From Candidatus Zhuqueibacterota bacterium (GTDB taxonomy: Bacteria > Zhuqueibacterota > QNDG01 > JABMRT01), in assembly GCA_013202295.1 (NCBI GenBank), contig JABMRT010000106.1, positions 1 through 64,000 on the forward strand: DNA of 64,000 bases, written 5' to 3'. The translations under genes were made by a program, and so were the position numbers. The notes under the pieces are model-generated. The model saw nothing but the letters and a program-made list of their open reading frames with translations. It was not told the DNA's origin and made no database searches. Shown in pieces: positions 55,401 through 63,026 of the stretch; within the stretch, counting starts at the first letter, position 1, and each line of letters starts with the position of its first letter.

Positions 55401-55827
55401 ATTCATCTCCATACGCGACCGACGTGCCGGATTGGATTGTTTGGCGAATGCGTGCGGGGTGTACCGACTCCTCCGTTGTGTCTGGTGTGGAGAGTGCCCA
55501 GCGCTGATATACCGGCCGAAGTTGAAACGGCCAGGCCTTGTACCAGACATGAATTGACACGCCGGAATCAGGCAAAGATATAAAGCGGACGATGCCTTTT
55601 ATCCAGTCAACTTGATATTGCGTATTAAGGATAGCCAAACTGTCAATTGTGATGCGAAGTGAATCCTGTATTATGAAGGGATGTTCCAGTGTGTAATCGG
55701 TATCACGCTTGGTCACTGTGAATGATTCCTCATGCACAAGTGGATCAGCAAACCGTTGTATCGTTTGTCCGAGAAGTGTCGATGCAAGCAACGACAGGAA
55801 TAGCATGTAAATGAAGGGATGTTTCAC
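52429..55827 (-). CDS. Very large outer-membrane barrel-like protein, unknown family
   Basis: A 1132-residue protein with a signal peptide (1-20, LGQ). N-terminal beta domain (about 25-130), then SGSIFRGISLGTNQGMRLQS and VVASLTDQNTPIQPEGN, motifs I associate with large FCB outer-membrane proteins. A run of G-x-G-x-GDY motifs (about 425-480: GEGKGNY, GEGNGDY, GYGKGDY, YGIYRYEG) follows. The C-terminal 600 residues alternate as beta strands and end VEVRAFF, an outer-membrane signature. Probably a large barrel with a plug-like domain. It lies 7 nt downstream of the NHL gene and upstream of the BamA-like gene. Weak resemblance to SprA-type translocon proteins, not certain. Confidence 0.65.
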   Translation of the reverse strand: MKHPFIYMLFLSLLASTLLGQTIQRFADPLVHEESFTVTKRDTDYTLEHPFIIQDSLRITIDSLAILNTQYQVDWIKGIVRFISLPDSGVSIHVWYKAWPFQLRPVYQRWALSTPDTTEESVHPARIRQTIQSGTSVAYGDESLQRSGSIFRGISLGTNQGMRLQSGLRLQVAGKVAPDVEVVASLTDQNTPIQPEGNTQSLQEIDKVFVNIFAPHFQATMGDFMYESGGSYFGTYSRKLQGGMATAESNMGSVTLMGAASKGEFTTNHFIGQEGTQGPYQLTGNEGQQDIIVLAGTERIWIDGETMTRGEDHDYVIEYGLGQITFTRNRLITGDSRITVDFEYSDQKFQKSVYGAQGNARFWNDRIEFRTSFLQESDNKDNPIEFPITDAYLSALESAGDNPDSAVVSGGNYLGEGKGNYIQIDTLDQVIYKYVGEGNGDYGVRFSHVGYGKGDYSFQGYGIYRYEGAHLGTYLPVILLPLARKHQMANAVTEIHLSKNISLSGEAAISNQDLNQFSALDDGDNTDQAYRSVFNMKDTALRGFGKSFGQMDLNLQLRHVGDQYRPVGRMSDVEHGRKWGTEEGRVWGEDSREAQATYRPFANWQITGEMGNFSRTEGFQSDRKLISTRLDQKGLPRFNFQNEWIDTKNGSTGDGEWKRQNGRIEAGLWRLRPTIAYEGEHRKQVLGDTLTTGFRFEEWRGGMGVDLGPIQLLAEETMRDDRQYESNLLKPNSKARTDRISMKLNLGPNYSTSIMFTHRTRDYVDPGFKDQIADLADMKMRFSLGPRLVDGTLNYQFSSTQVSEMVRDTIQVGPGLGNYRFDETLNELIPDPDGDLLIRMIQTGEFIPVNDLKTGLELRWDGSGLFKSRKHLKSIFSNLKGRTRFRTERRDRAENFRAVNKSAFQPDWGSDSTVVTGVFSIYQDIEYSPTGGWMSLRLLYQNNDSENHQLAQEGQVHLTDEKSVRLKLNPVRSLGMLAEYGLRTDDKDYENALRSDRDIEIQTFTGEVSYRPRQQIEFALKTQIRQSEDKFPDYHTKAFSFFLLPRFSYAFRMKGHLRAEMEFGNVTTDPIDVSLPYEMLSGDQPGRTIRWNMLFTYRVTGHVQCTVTYRGRQEPWRKQLFQTGQVEVRAFF

Positions 55828-55834
55828 AAAGGAC

Positions 55835-56764
55835 TCAACGTTTTAGAGGAATCAATTCGAAACAATCGATCACACAACGGGTTTTATCCAGTACAAAAAT
55901 ACGGTTCTTCCAAACAGCCACTGCGACCGGTTCCTTGAACTGTTGGCCCGTAATGGGCGGTAGTTCGAATGATCCTGCGGGAAATCCCGGTTTATTAAAT
56001 CGAAAAACACGTTTCGCGGAAGCATCGGCAATGAGCACGCCGTTCTCACCGAATTCCGCCATGTCGCCGGGCTTCATCAGTATATCCTTGCCAAATGAAT
56101 GCAAGAAATTCCCAAGAGGATCAAAAACCATAACTTGCGCACCCTCTTCATCACTCACATACACATTCCCGATGCGTGACAACATCATTCGCTGCGGACG
56201 AATTAACCGGCCTTCCCCTGAATCATAATCCCCGAAACTAATTTGCGGATTGCCCGTTATATCCAGTTTTAACACACGTCGGTTTCCTCCATCTAGGCAG
56301 AACAGTTCGCCTTGAGACGAGAGCACTGCGTCAAGAGGATAAGCAAATTTAAGATATTCCGGTGCGTCCCAAGACGAGTTGAAATCTCCAATAAAGTGAA
56401 GGTCTTTGTCGAATCGCTGAATGCGATGATTCCCATGATCAGCAACAAACACGTCCAGACCATTGCCGGCCCAGACTGACACCGGCCTGTCAAACTGTTC
56501 TGCATCCCAGCCAAATCCGCCAATCTCGGTTAAATAGTTTCCAGAGGGATCCAGCTTCTGAATACGCTGATTTCCTGTATCTGCGACATACAAACAGCCG
56601 CTCGGATCCACAGCCAAATCTTCTGGCGCTTTGAATTCTGATTGCCCGGAACCCAGACCGCCCCAGCTTGCTATATAACAGACAGGGATTATCTCTTGTG
56701 TTTGTTGACTAAATGCGTAACCGGCGATAGACAACATTATAAAAATCAAGGTGAATTTATTCAT
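55835..56764 (-). CDS. NHL-repeat propeller protein, secreted
   Basis: A 309-residue protein with a signal (1-19, YAFSQ). Six NHL blades: PEDLAVDPSGCLYVADTGNQRIQKLD, RPVSVWAGNGLDVFVADHGNHRIQRFD and so on. NHL propellers bind peptides or act as scaffolds. It is transcribed first and is separated by 7 nt from the large barrel gene and then a BamA-like gene, so the three form one unit. It has no enzymatic motif. Confidence 0.85.
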   Translation of the reverse strand: MNKFTLIFIMLSIAGYAFSQQTQEIIPVCYIASWGGLGSGQSEFKAPEDLAVDPSGCLYVADTGNQRIQKLDPSGNYLTEIGGFGWDAEQFDRPVSVWAGNGLDVFVADHGNHRIQRFDKDLHFIGDFNSSWDAPEYLKFAYPLDAVLSSQGELFCLDGGNRRVLKLDITGNPQISFGDYDSGEGRLIRPQRMMLSRIGNVYVSDEEGAQVMVFDPLGNFLHSFGKDILMKPGDMAEFGENGVLIADASAKRVFRFNKPGFPAGSFELPPITGQQFKEPVAVAVWKNRIFVLDKTRCVIDCFELIPLKR

Positions 56765-56833
56765 AGCCGCTTCCTGATGATTTAGGGATAGATTGATAAT
56801 AAATTACAAGTTATGAGGCGCATTGTCAATCAA

Positions 56834-56872
56834 TAAAAAACCTTCCCGATTTTAAAAACCTGGAAGGTTTGA
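56834..56872 (-). terminator. Terminator after plsC
   Basis: AAACCTTCC (56838-56846) pairs with GGAAGGTTT (56862-56870). On the minus strand it ends in a T run. It separates the acyltransferase gene from the NHL gene. Confidence 0.75.
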
Positions 56873-56892
56873 GATTGTATTTTTATGGATGA

Positions 56893-57612
56893 TTACTCTT
56901 CCGGTATCGCCGATTCGATCATTGCCCTAATTTTATCAGGCAACGCTTTTTTCTCTTCCGCACTCAATCCGGATGTTTCGATAAGAGGATGCACCTGAAT
57001 GCTGACTCGTGTCGGATGAACGCGCCAATCCTGTTCAAATATTTTGTAGGTTCCATTGATGCTTAAGGGTACAATAGGAACCCCTTCTTTGATTGCCATA
57101 TTTAAACCACCCATCCTGAACGGCCCCATCTCCCGTTTTCGGCTTCGCGTTCCCTCGGGGAACAGGACGATTGTGTGTCCCTTATAGATATCTTGCACGC
57201 CCCGTTTGATATTACGCAGAGACTGATGCATTTGGGTGCGATGAATAAAGATACAATGCAACGCCCACATCCATAAATTGAGAATCGGCAAGCGCATCAG
57301 CTCGATTTTAGCAATAAATCCCACTTTATGTGGAATTGTGGCAACAACAAGAGGAATGTCAAAATATCCCTGATGGTTACCGATAAGACACACCGCTCTG
57401 TCCTTCGGAACGTTTTCAATGCCCGATTTAGAGATCCGTGAACCGGTCATCCAGATAATACTTCTTGACCAACAGGAGGTCGCGACATTTACAAATGCAT
57501 TTCGCGCTTTATTTAAACCAAACAGTTGAAGTAATAAAATGGGAATAAACATAACCAGGGTCAACAGTAAAACCGTGACAAACCAGATAACATAAAGCAC
57601 AGTACTGATCAT
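56893..57612 (-). CDS. 1-acylglycerol-3-phosphate acyltransferase (PlsC-like)
   Basis: About 239 residues from the ATG at 57612, which has GGAG 9 nt upstream; the frame is open to 57684 but without support. N-terminal helix (about 1-35), then the acyltransferase motifs NHQGYFD (catalytic NHx4D), LFPEGTRSRK (phosphate binding) and VPIVPLSING. It makes phosphatidic acid at the inner membrane. Ends at its own terminator. Confidence 0.9.
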   Translation of the reverse strand: MISTVLYVIWFVTVLLLTLVMFIPILLLQLFGLNKARNAFVNVATSCWSRSIIWMTGSRISKSGIENVPKDRAVCLIGNHQGYFDIPLVVATIPHKVGFIAKIELMRLPILNLWMWALHCIFIHRTQMHQSLRNIKRGVQDIYKGHTIVLFPEGTRSRKREMGPFRMGGLNMAIKEGVPIVPLSINGTYKIFEQDWRVHPTRVSIQVHPLIETSGLSAEEKKALPDKIRAMIESAIPEE

Positions 57613-57757
57613 TTGAATACTCCGTGTAACTTTAAAATAAACTTTTGGCGTTAAAAGCATACGCCATTTATTGCAATTTGTCAAGCGGAAAGTGATGATG
57701 CATCAAAACTCAAACTTATACTTTTACTACACTATGCTGGATACAATGAAAAGAATA

Positions 57758-57786
57758 TTGACAATTCCACAACATGTAACTATATT
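57758..57786 (+). promoter_or_regulatory. Sigma-70-type promoter of the toxin-antitoxin operon
   Basis: Perfect TTGACA (57758-57763), 17-nt spacer, TATATT (57781-57786). Predicted transcription start near 57793, about 37 nt before the antitoxin ATG. The -10 is flanked by GTAACTA repeats. Confidence 0.75.
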
Positions 57787-57815
57787 GTAACTATTATGAA
57801 ACTTGTTAGTAACTA
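57776..57815 (+). promoter_or_regulatory. Three helically phased GTAACTA boxes, probable antitoxin operator
   Basis: GTAACTA at 57776, 57787 and 57809. The spacings are 11 and 22 nt, one and two helical turns, so all boxes face the same side. They overlap the -10 and flank the start point, the expected place for autorepression by the ribbon-helix-helix antitoxin. Confidence 0.65.
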
Positions 57816-57829
57816 CCTGAGGTAATAGA

Positions 57830-58114
57830 ATGAATATCACTGTCCGAAACATTCCAGAAGAGGTTGTTAATAAAATTAAAACACTCTCCCAAAAATCTAA
57901 GCGAAGCTTGAACAATGAAATTCTTATAATCCTTGAGCAAAGTCTTCAGGATGAAATGCGCGTGAATTTTAAACTGAATTCACATTTATCCAAAGATGTT
58001 CAAGTGAGTATCTGGAAAAAACTTTCATCCGCGTGGAATGATGAAAGATCTACTCAGGATATCATTGATGATATTTATGACAGCCGCACATTGGGAAGAG
58101 AGTTTCACCTGTGA
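57830..58114 (+). CDS. FitA/Arc-type ribbon-helix-helix antitoxin
   Basis: A 94-residue protein. NITVRNIPEEVVNKIKTLSQ forms the DNA-binding beta strand and helix, and RSLNNEILIILEQSL the second helix, as in FitA or Arc-like proteins. The C-terminal 40 residues bind the toxin (SAWNDERSTQDIIDDIYDSR). GAGGT lies 7 nt before the ATG. The toxin start overlaps its stop (GTGA). AT-rich compared with its neighbours. Confidence 0.87.
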   Translation: MNITVRNIPEEVVNKIKTLSQKSKRSLNNEILIILEQSLQDEMRVNFKLNSHLSKDVQVSIWKKLSSAWNDERSTQDIIDDIYDSRTLGREFHL

Positions 58115-58503
58115 TTCTGCTGGACACGGATATCTGCATTGAAATTTTGCGGGGCAATCAAAACGTGATTTCCCGTCGGCTTTCCACGGAGGAAACCACA
58201 GCTATCTCATTTATCACAGTGGGTGAGCTTTATTACGGTGCCGAGCGTTCCTCCCGAAATTCTCAAAATAAACATATTGTGGATGAATTTATACTTTCTG
58301 TACCGATTATAAATCCGGATCTGGATATATTAAAAAAGTTCGCTGAACAGAAGGCATACTTAAAAGGAAAAAATATATTGCTCCCTGATGCGGATATTTT
58401 TATCGCTTCAATCGCTATACTAAGATGTTCAAAACTGATAACCGGCAATACTAAGCATTTTAACAGATTTGATAATCTGAACCTCGAAAACTGGGCGTAT
58501 TAG
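58111..58503 (+). CDS. VapC/FitB-type PIN-domain toxin
   Basis: A 130-residue PIN-domain nuclease starting at GTG. Conserved acidic residues are Asp5 in LLDTDICIE, Glu in VGELYYGAE, and the Asp pair in LPDADIFIAS. Family members cleave tRNA or other RNA when not bound by the antitoxin. Overlap with the antitoxin (GTGA) ensures coupled translation. The size and motifs are intact, so it is probably functional. Confidence 0.9.
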   Translation: MILLDTDICIEILRGNQNVISRRLSTEETTAISFITVGELYYGAERSSRNSQNKHIVDEFILSVPIINPDLDILKKFAEQKAYLKGKNILLPDADIFIASIAILRCSKLITGNTKHFNRFDNLNLENWAY

Positions 58504-58680
58504 CCAATTTATTCGAGGTATAATAAAAAAAGACATCTGTTTCGAGAATTATTTCTATATTACTACAATAGTCACACTTTTGTACAACGAATATGAATGA
58601 ATTGCAATTTCATCTTGATAATACATTAACAAACCAGTATCTTTAAACAGTCCAATAATAACTATTTGAGAGCCAATAGA

Positions 58681-59589
58681 ATGAAACTTTTCTCATTTAA
58701 AATATCGGAACATGAAGTCCATATTGGCGCAGAGACCGAAGAGGGTTTGTTTGATATGACTGAAGCTTTCGCCGTTTATCAGCATGCCAAGAGAATTTCA
58801 CCTCCGGTTTCATTCGCCTTTCTACAGGTTATGGTCGAGATGGGTACCTGCTCCGCAGACGCCGTGGAAAGGGTATTGAGCGATTCATGGGTGCAATCGA
58901 AAATCCATAGATTGAGGATTGAAGAGAATGTCGATTTTGATCTACCCATTCACCGCCCGTCAAAGATCGTGGCAATCGGCCGCAATTACAAAGACCATGT
59001 AAAAGAGCTGGATCATACCATGCCCGATGAGCCGCTTTTTTTCTCGAAAGCCACATCTTCCCTGCTCCCTCATAATGGTGTCATTCAAATCCCGGATTGG
59101 CTTGAAGGCCGTGTAGATTATGAAGGCGAGCTCGGGCTTGTCATTGGCTCCACTTGCAAGGATGTGGATGAGGATCATGCCATGAGTGTGCTTGCCGGCT
59201 ATACAATCATCAATGATGTCACCGCACGGGATATGCAAAAATCGGATATGGATCAGGGAAATCCCTGGTTCCGGTCAAAAAGTTTGGATACCTTCTGCCC
59301 GGCCGGCCCCTACCTCGTTCCCGCGGATGCGGTGGATGATCCACAAGATTTGGATCTCACTCTGAAAGTGAACGGAGAGATCAAGCAGCAGGCAAATACA
59401 TCCATGATGATTTTTACCATACCCAAGTTGATCAGTGCAGTGAGCCGTTTCATGACTTTACATCCGGGAGATATGATCGCCACAGGCACACCATCCGGTG
59501 TAGGCGCACTGCAAGATGGCGATGAAGTGGAGGTAAACATAACTGGCTTGGGTACATTGAAAAACAGCGTACGCAGATCTGGTTCTTAA
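58681..59589 (+). CDS. Fumarylacetoacetate hydrolase-family protein
   Basis: About 302 residues from the ATG at 58681. The C-terminal FAH domain has PSKIVAIGRNYKDHVKE, FFSKATSS, VDYEGELGLVIG, GYTIINDVTARDMQ, and HPGDMIATGTPSGVG with metal-binding acidic residues. Family members split acylpyruvates or 2-keto-3-deoxy acids. An N-terminal beta extension of about 95 residues is common. Substrate unknown. It stands just after the TA locus. Confidence 0.87.
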   Translation: MKLFSFKISEHEVHIGAETEEGLFDMTEAFAVYQHAKRISPPVSFAFLQVMVEMGTCSADAVERVLSDSWVQSKIHRLRIEENVDFDLPIHRPSKIVAIGRNYKDHVKELDHTMPDEPLFFSKATSSLLPHNGVIQIPDWLEGRVDYEGELGLVIGSTCKDVDEDHAMSVLAGYTIINDVTARDMQKSDMDQGNPWFRSKSLDTFCPAGPYLVPADAVDDPQDLDLTLKVNGEIKQQANTSMMIFTIPKLISAVSRFMTLHPGDMIATGTPSGVGALQDGDEVEVNITGLGTLKNSVRRSGS

Positions 59590-59629
59590 AGCACATACAA
59601 CTCTGAGTTCAGAAGGAGAAACAACCTCT

Positions 59630-60544
59630 ATGAAAATTCTGGTCACCGGCGGCGCCGGATTTATCGGTTCCCATATTACGGATGGATTACTCAACCTCGG
59701 TCATGAGGTCTGCATTATCGACAATCTGTCTACCGGACAAATTGAAAATGTGAATCCCGAAGCCAAATTCTATTTAATGGATATCCGCTCTGAGGAAGTA
59801 TCGAAACTGTTTAAAATGGAAAAACCTGACGTGCTGATCCATCAAGCAGCACAGATGGATGTGCGTAAGTCCGTGGCTGACCCGCTGTATGATGCGGATG
59901 TCAACATCAAGGGCACGCTCAACTTATTGCAGAATTGCATTAAAAACGATGTGAAAAAAGTATTGTTTGCCTCAACAGGCGGCGCAATCTACGGCGAACA
60001 GGAAACCTTCCCGTGTGATGAAACCCACCCTACCCGACCGATTTCACCCTACGGAGTCGCCAAACAAACTGTGGAGCGATATCTGCATTTTTATCAGGTG
60101 GAATACGGGTTGTCATATTCTGTCCTTCGATATGCGAATATTTATGGTCCCCGGCAGAATCCTAAAGGGGAAGCCGGAGTGATTGCCATCTTCGCAAATA
60201 AGATGCTCGCAGGTGAGCAACCCGTGATTAATGGCGATGGCAAACAGACCCGCGATTATTCCTATGTGGGCGATGTGGTTCAGGCCAATTTGAAATGTCT
60301 GCCCCGGACTGAAACTGAAGTTTTCAATGTGGGTACTTCAATCGAAACCGATGTGAATGAGTTGTTTAATTTGATCAATGGATTAACGGGCAATAAAGTT
60401 GAAGAAAAGCATGGTCCGGGCCTCGCGGGAGAACAGAGTCGTAGTGTGATCAGTTACCAGAAGGCCAAAGAGGTTCTCGGCTGGGAGCCGAAAGTGGATT
60501 TAAAGACCGGTCTCGCCAATACCGTAGAGTTTTTTCGAGGATAG
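59630..60544 (+). CDS. NAD-dependent sugar epimerase/dehydratase (UDP-glucose 4-epimerase-like)
   Basis: A 304-residue extended SDR. NAD motif TGGAGFIGSH at the N-terminus, catalytic YGVAK (YxxxK), ANIYGPRQNPKGEAGVIAIF and QTRDYSYVGDVV. These fit the UDP-glucose/UDP-N-acetylglucosamine 4-epimerase group. It feeds envelope glycan synthesis. AGAAGGAG lies upstream of the ATG. It ends 5 nt before the MBL gene. Confidence 0.88.
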   Translation: MKILVTGGAGFIGSHITDGLLNLGHEVCIIDNLSTGQIENVNPEAKFYLMDIRSEEVSKLFKMEKPDVLIHQAAQMDVRKSVADPLYDADVNIKGTLNLLQNCIKNDVKKVLFASTGGAIYGEQETFPCDETHPTRPISPYGVAKQTVERYLHFYQVEYGLSYSVLRYANIYGPRQNPKGEAGVIAIFANKMLAGEQPVINGDGKQTRDYSYVGDVVQANLKCLPRTETEVFNVGTSIETDVNELFNLINGLTGNKVEEKHGPGLAGEQSRSVISYQKAKEVLGWEPKVDLKTGLANTVEFFRG

Positions 60545-60549
60545 ATCAG

Positions 60550-61311
60550 ATGAGAATCACCTTGGCGGGGACATCATCCGGAATGGCGGTTGCTAACCGG
60601 GCGCCTTCCGCATTGTTCGTTGAAATTAATCAGGATGCCTTTTTAATTGACGCTGGAGACGGCACAGCGCGTCAACTCGTTCGTTTAGGTCTGGATTATA
60701 AACGGATTCGCGCGATCATTATCACGCACACCCATGCAGATCATGCTGCCGGATTGATTGGCATGCTGCAGCTCATGCATCTCTCAGGGCGCGAAGAACC
60801 TGTCCAAATTTTCGTGCCGGATGTGGTCAGAGATCGCATGAATGATCTGCTGCCATTGTATCATATCTTTTCGGAGAAATGGCCTTTCAAGATTGATTTT
60901 TTTGAAATAAAGAACATGACTGAGAAAACAGTCTCAACCCTGACATTCAAACCCATTCTGAATTCACATCTGGCCAAAAATGAGAAATTTGCTCTGAAGC
61001 ATCAAGTGGGTACGGAAAGTTTCAGTTTAATTTTTAGGGAAGCGGGTCATCAAGATTGTCTTTATACATCAGATATAAATGACTTTTCTCATCTGGAAAA
61101 TGCAACTGAAAATGTGCAAATTCTTATCTCTGAATGCACGCATATCGACGTGGAACAAGGCATCCGGTTTGCGGAGTGTAAGGGTATATCACGAGTTTTG
61201 TTTACCCACATCCCACCTGATGTGGATGAGAATATCAATGCTATAAAGAGACGTTTTACAGATCCATCCATCCGGTTTGCTTCGGATGGTGAAACCATAG
61301 AGATTGTATAA
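60550..61311 (+). CDS. MBL-fold hydrolase (RNase Z-like)
   Basis: A 253-residue metallo-beta-lactamase-fold protein. The zinc motif HTHADHAAG has His60, His62, Asp64 and His65. LTHTPPDVD-like (FTHIPPDVD) supplies a late His. It is short relative to tRNase Z, so it may be a related hydrolase. Its stop overlaps the start of the sigma-54 activator (TAATG), and it lies 5 nt after the epimerase. Confidence 0.85.
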   Translation: MRITLAGTSSGMAVANRAPSALFVEINQDAFLIDAGDGTARQLVRLGLDYKRIRAIIITHTHADHAAGLIGMLQLMHLSGREEPVQIFVPDVVRDRMNDLLPLYHIFSEKWPFKIDFFEIKNMTEKTVSTLTFKPILNSHLAKNEKFALKHQVGTESFSLIFREAGHQDCLYTSDINDFSHLENATENVQILISECTHIDVEQGIRFAECKGISRVLFTHIPPDVDENINAIKRRFTDPSIRFASDGETIEIV

Positions 61312-62462
61312 TGGCAGATGCAAACAAAACATCTAATCTTGAATCCTTTGGATTAATTGGTGATTCTGAAGCCTTCCATCAAATGATGGAGAGTATTCGT
61401 CAGGTGGCTCCCACACAGATCACTGTCTTGATTCAAGGCGAAAGCGGCACGGGCAAAGAGGTGGTCGCACGTACCCTTCACAAGCTCAGCCAAAGAAATA
61501 GCAAACCTTTATTAACAGTGAACTGCGGCGCCATTCCCGAAGGCATTCTGGAAAGCGAACTTTTCGGTCATGAGAAAGGCGCATTTACAGGTGCCGTGGA
61601 CTCCCGTAAAGGATATTTTGAACTGGCTCATGAAGGTACGCTTTTTTTGGATGAAATCGGTGAAATGCCACTGAATACACAGGTGAAATTACTCCGGGTT
61701 TTGGAGGAGCAGGATTTCATGCGTGTGGGCGGCAATCAAATGGTTAAAGTTGATGTGCGTGTCATTGCAGCTACCAATCGTGATCTTGAGGGAGCCGTCA
61801 ATCGAGGCGAATTCCGCAAGGATCTCTTTTACCGTCTAAATGCTGTGCGTATTCATGTGCCGTCGCTGCGGGAGCGAAAGTCTGATATCCGTGATCTGAC
61901 TCTGCACTTTGCTGATGAAATCTGCCGCATCAACCACATCCAGTTTCATGGATTTACCAGAGAAGCTTTTTCAGCAATGGAAGACTATGACTGGCCCGGC
62001 AATATTCGGGAACTGCGCAACGTAGTCGAAAGAATCCTGATTCTTGAAAAAGGGGAAAAAGCGGATGGCGCGATGGTTCAAAGGCATCTAAAACGGATTG
62101 GATTTGTTGTGGATCCTGCGTTGCCGATGATCATCAACAAAAGCTCGGATCAATCTGAGCGTGAACTCATCTATCGCGCATTACTGGATATCCGAATTGC
62201 CTTGGAAGATTTAAAAACGCTCATGATCTCCTATCGTCCGAGACAGATTGAACAATATCCAGTAGCACATCCTGCTGATCATGATGGAACTGGAATAAAC
62301 ACCAATCAAGAGGTTGTGGATTTCACAATAAAAAATATTGAGAAACGAACTATCCAAAGCGCATTGCTGGCGCATAAAGGAAATAAAAGGAAGACAGCCA
62401 AGGCGCTCGGAATCGGGGAAAGAACATTATATCGCAAACTGAAGGAATATGATCTTGAATAG
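61311..62462 (+). CDS. Sigma-54-dependent transcriptional activator without receiver domain
   Basis: A 383-residue PspF-like activator. AAA+ domain (about 12-240): Walker A GESGTGKE, sigma-54 loop GAFTGA, Walker B LFLDEIG, and YDWPGNIRELRNVVE. A Fis-type helix-turn-helix ends it (GNKRKTAKALGIGERTLYRKL). The middle (about 270-340) is a long flexible segment. No receiver domain, so it is controlled by partner or ligand. It overlaps MBL (TAATG) and lptE by 14 nt, so it may be translated as an envelope-linked unit. Confidence 0.92.
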   Translation: MADANKTSNLESFGLIGDSEAFHQMMESIRQVAPTQITVLIQGESGTGKEVVARTLHKLSQRNSKPLLTVNCGAIPEGILESELFGHEKGAFTGAVDSRKGYFELAHEGTLFLDEIGEMPLNTQVKLLRVLEEQDFMRVGGNQMVKVDVRVIAATNRDLEGAVNRGEFRKDLFYRLNAVRIHVPSLRERKSDIRDLTLHFADEICRINHIQFHGFTREAFSAMEDYDWPGNIRELRNVVERILILEKGEKADGAMVQRHLKRIGFVVDPALPMIINKSSDQSERELIYRALLDIRIALEDLKTLMISYRPRQIEQYPVAHPADHDGTGINTNQEVVDFTIKNIEKRTIQSALLAHKGNKRKTAKALGIGERTLYRKLKEYDLE

Positions 62463-62949
62463 ATTATACGCAACCATCCTGACAATATTTGTATTTGTAT
62501 CGGGACTGCTGTCTCTGCGCTGTGGGGTATACAGTTTTTCAGGCTCAACTTTACCTCCGCATATCAAGACGGTTGGCATCCCGTTGTTTGAAGACCGCAC
62601 AACTGAATTTGGTATTGATCAACTTTTAACAGACGCATTGATTGAAGCCATCACGGATGACAATACTTTGAAAATCGCCAATCCCCGAGAATCTGACACA
62701 ATTATAAGCGGAGTGATCATGTCCGTTAAAGATCGCACCGGCCAGTATAATGCCAATGAATCCGCAGGTGACTATCGAGTTTTTGTCGGGGTAAAAATCC
62801 AGTTTGAGGATGTAAAAAAACGAACAATCCTTTGGGAAGATACCATCAACCAATGGGGTTCTTATGAAAGTAACCGTGATGACGGGATCGAGGAAGCACT
62901 TGATAAAATCTCAACCGAGATTATAAATAGATCCGTATCGGGATGGTAA
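62449..62949 (+). CDS. lptE: LptE-family LPS assembly lipoprotein
   Basis: A 166-residue lipoprotein with an N-terminal helix and Cys in LSLRCGVYSFSG; the Arg before the Cys is unusual for lipidation. The body HIKTVGIPLFEDRTTEFGI...LTDALIEAI and DTIISGVI fits the LptE family (LPS transport, paired with LptD at the outer membrane). It overlaps the upstream activator by 14 nt. The presence of LptE supports an LPS-bearing outer membrane. Confidence 0.82.
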   Translation: MILNRLYATILTIFVFVSGLLSLRCGVYSFSGSTLPPHIKTVGIPLFEDRTTEFGIDQLLTDALIEAITDDNTLKIANPRESDTIISGVIMSVKDRTGQYNANESAGDYRVFVGVKIQFEDVKKRTILWEDTINQWGSYESNRDDGIEEALDKISTEIINRSVSGW

Positions 62950-63026
62950 TAAGAATGTGCTTGAATTTAGAATGACTTTTTTTTACATTGCATCAATCTA
63001 ATTTATTACAAAGTATTAAACATCCA

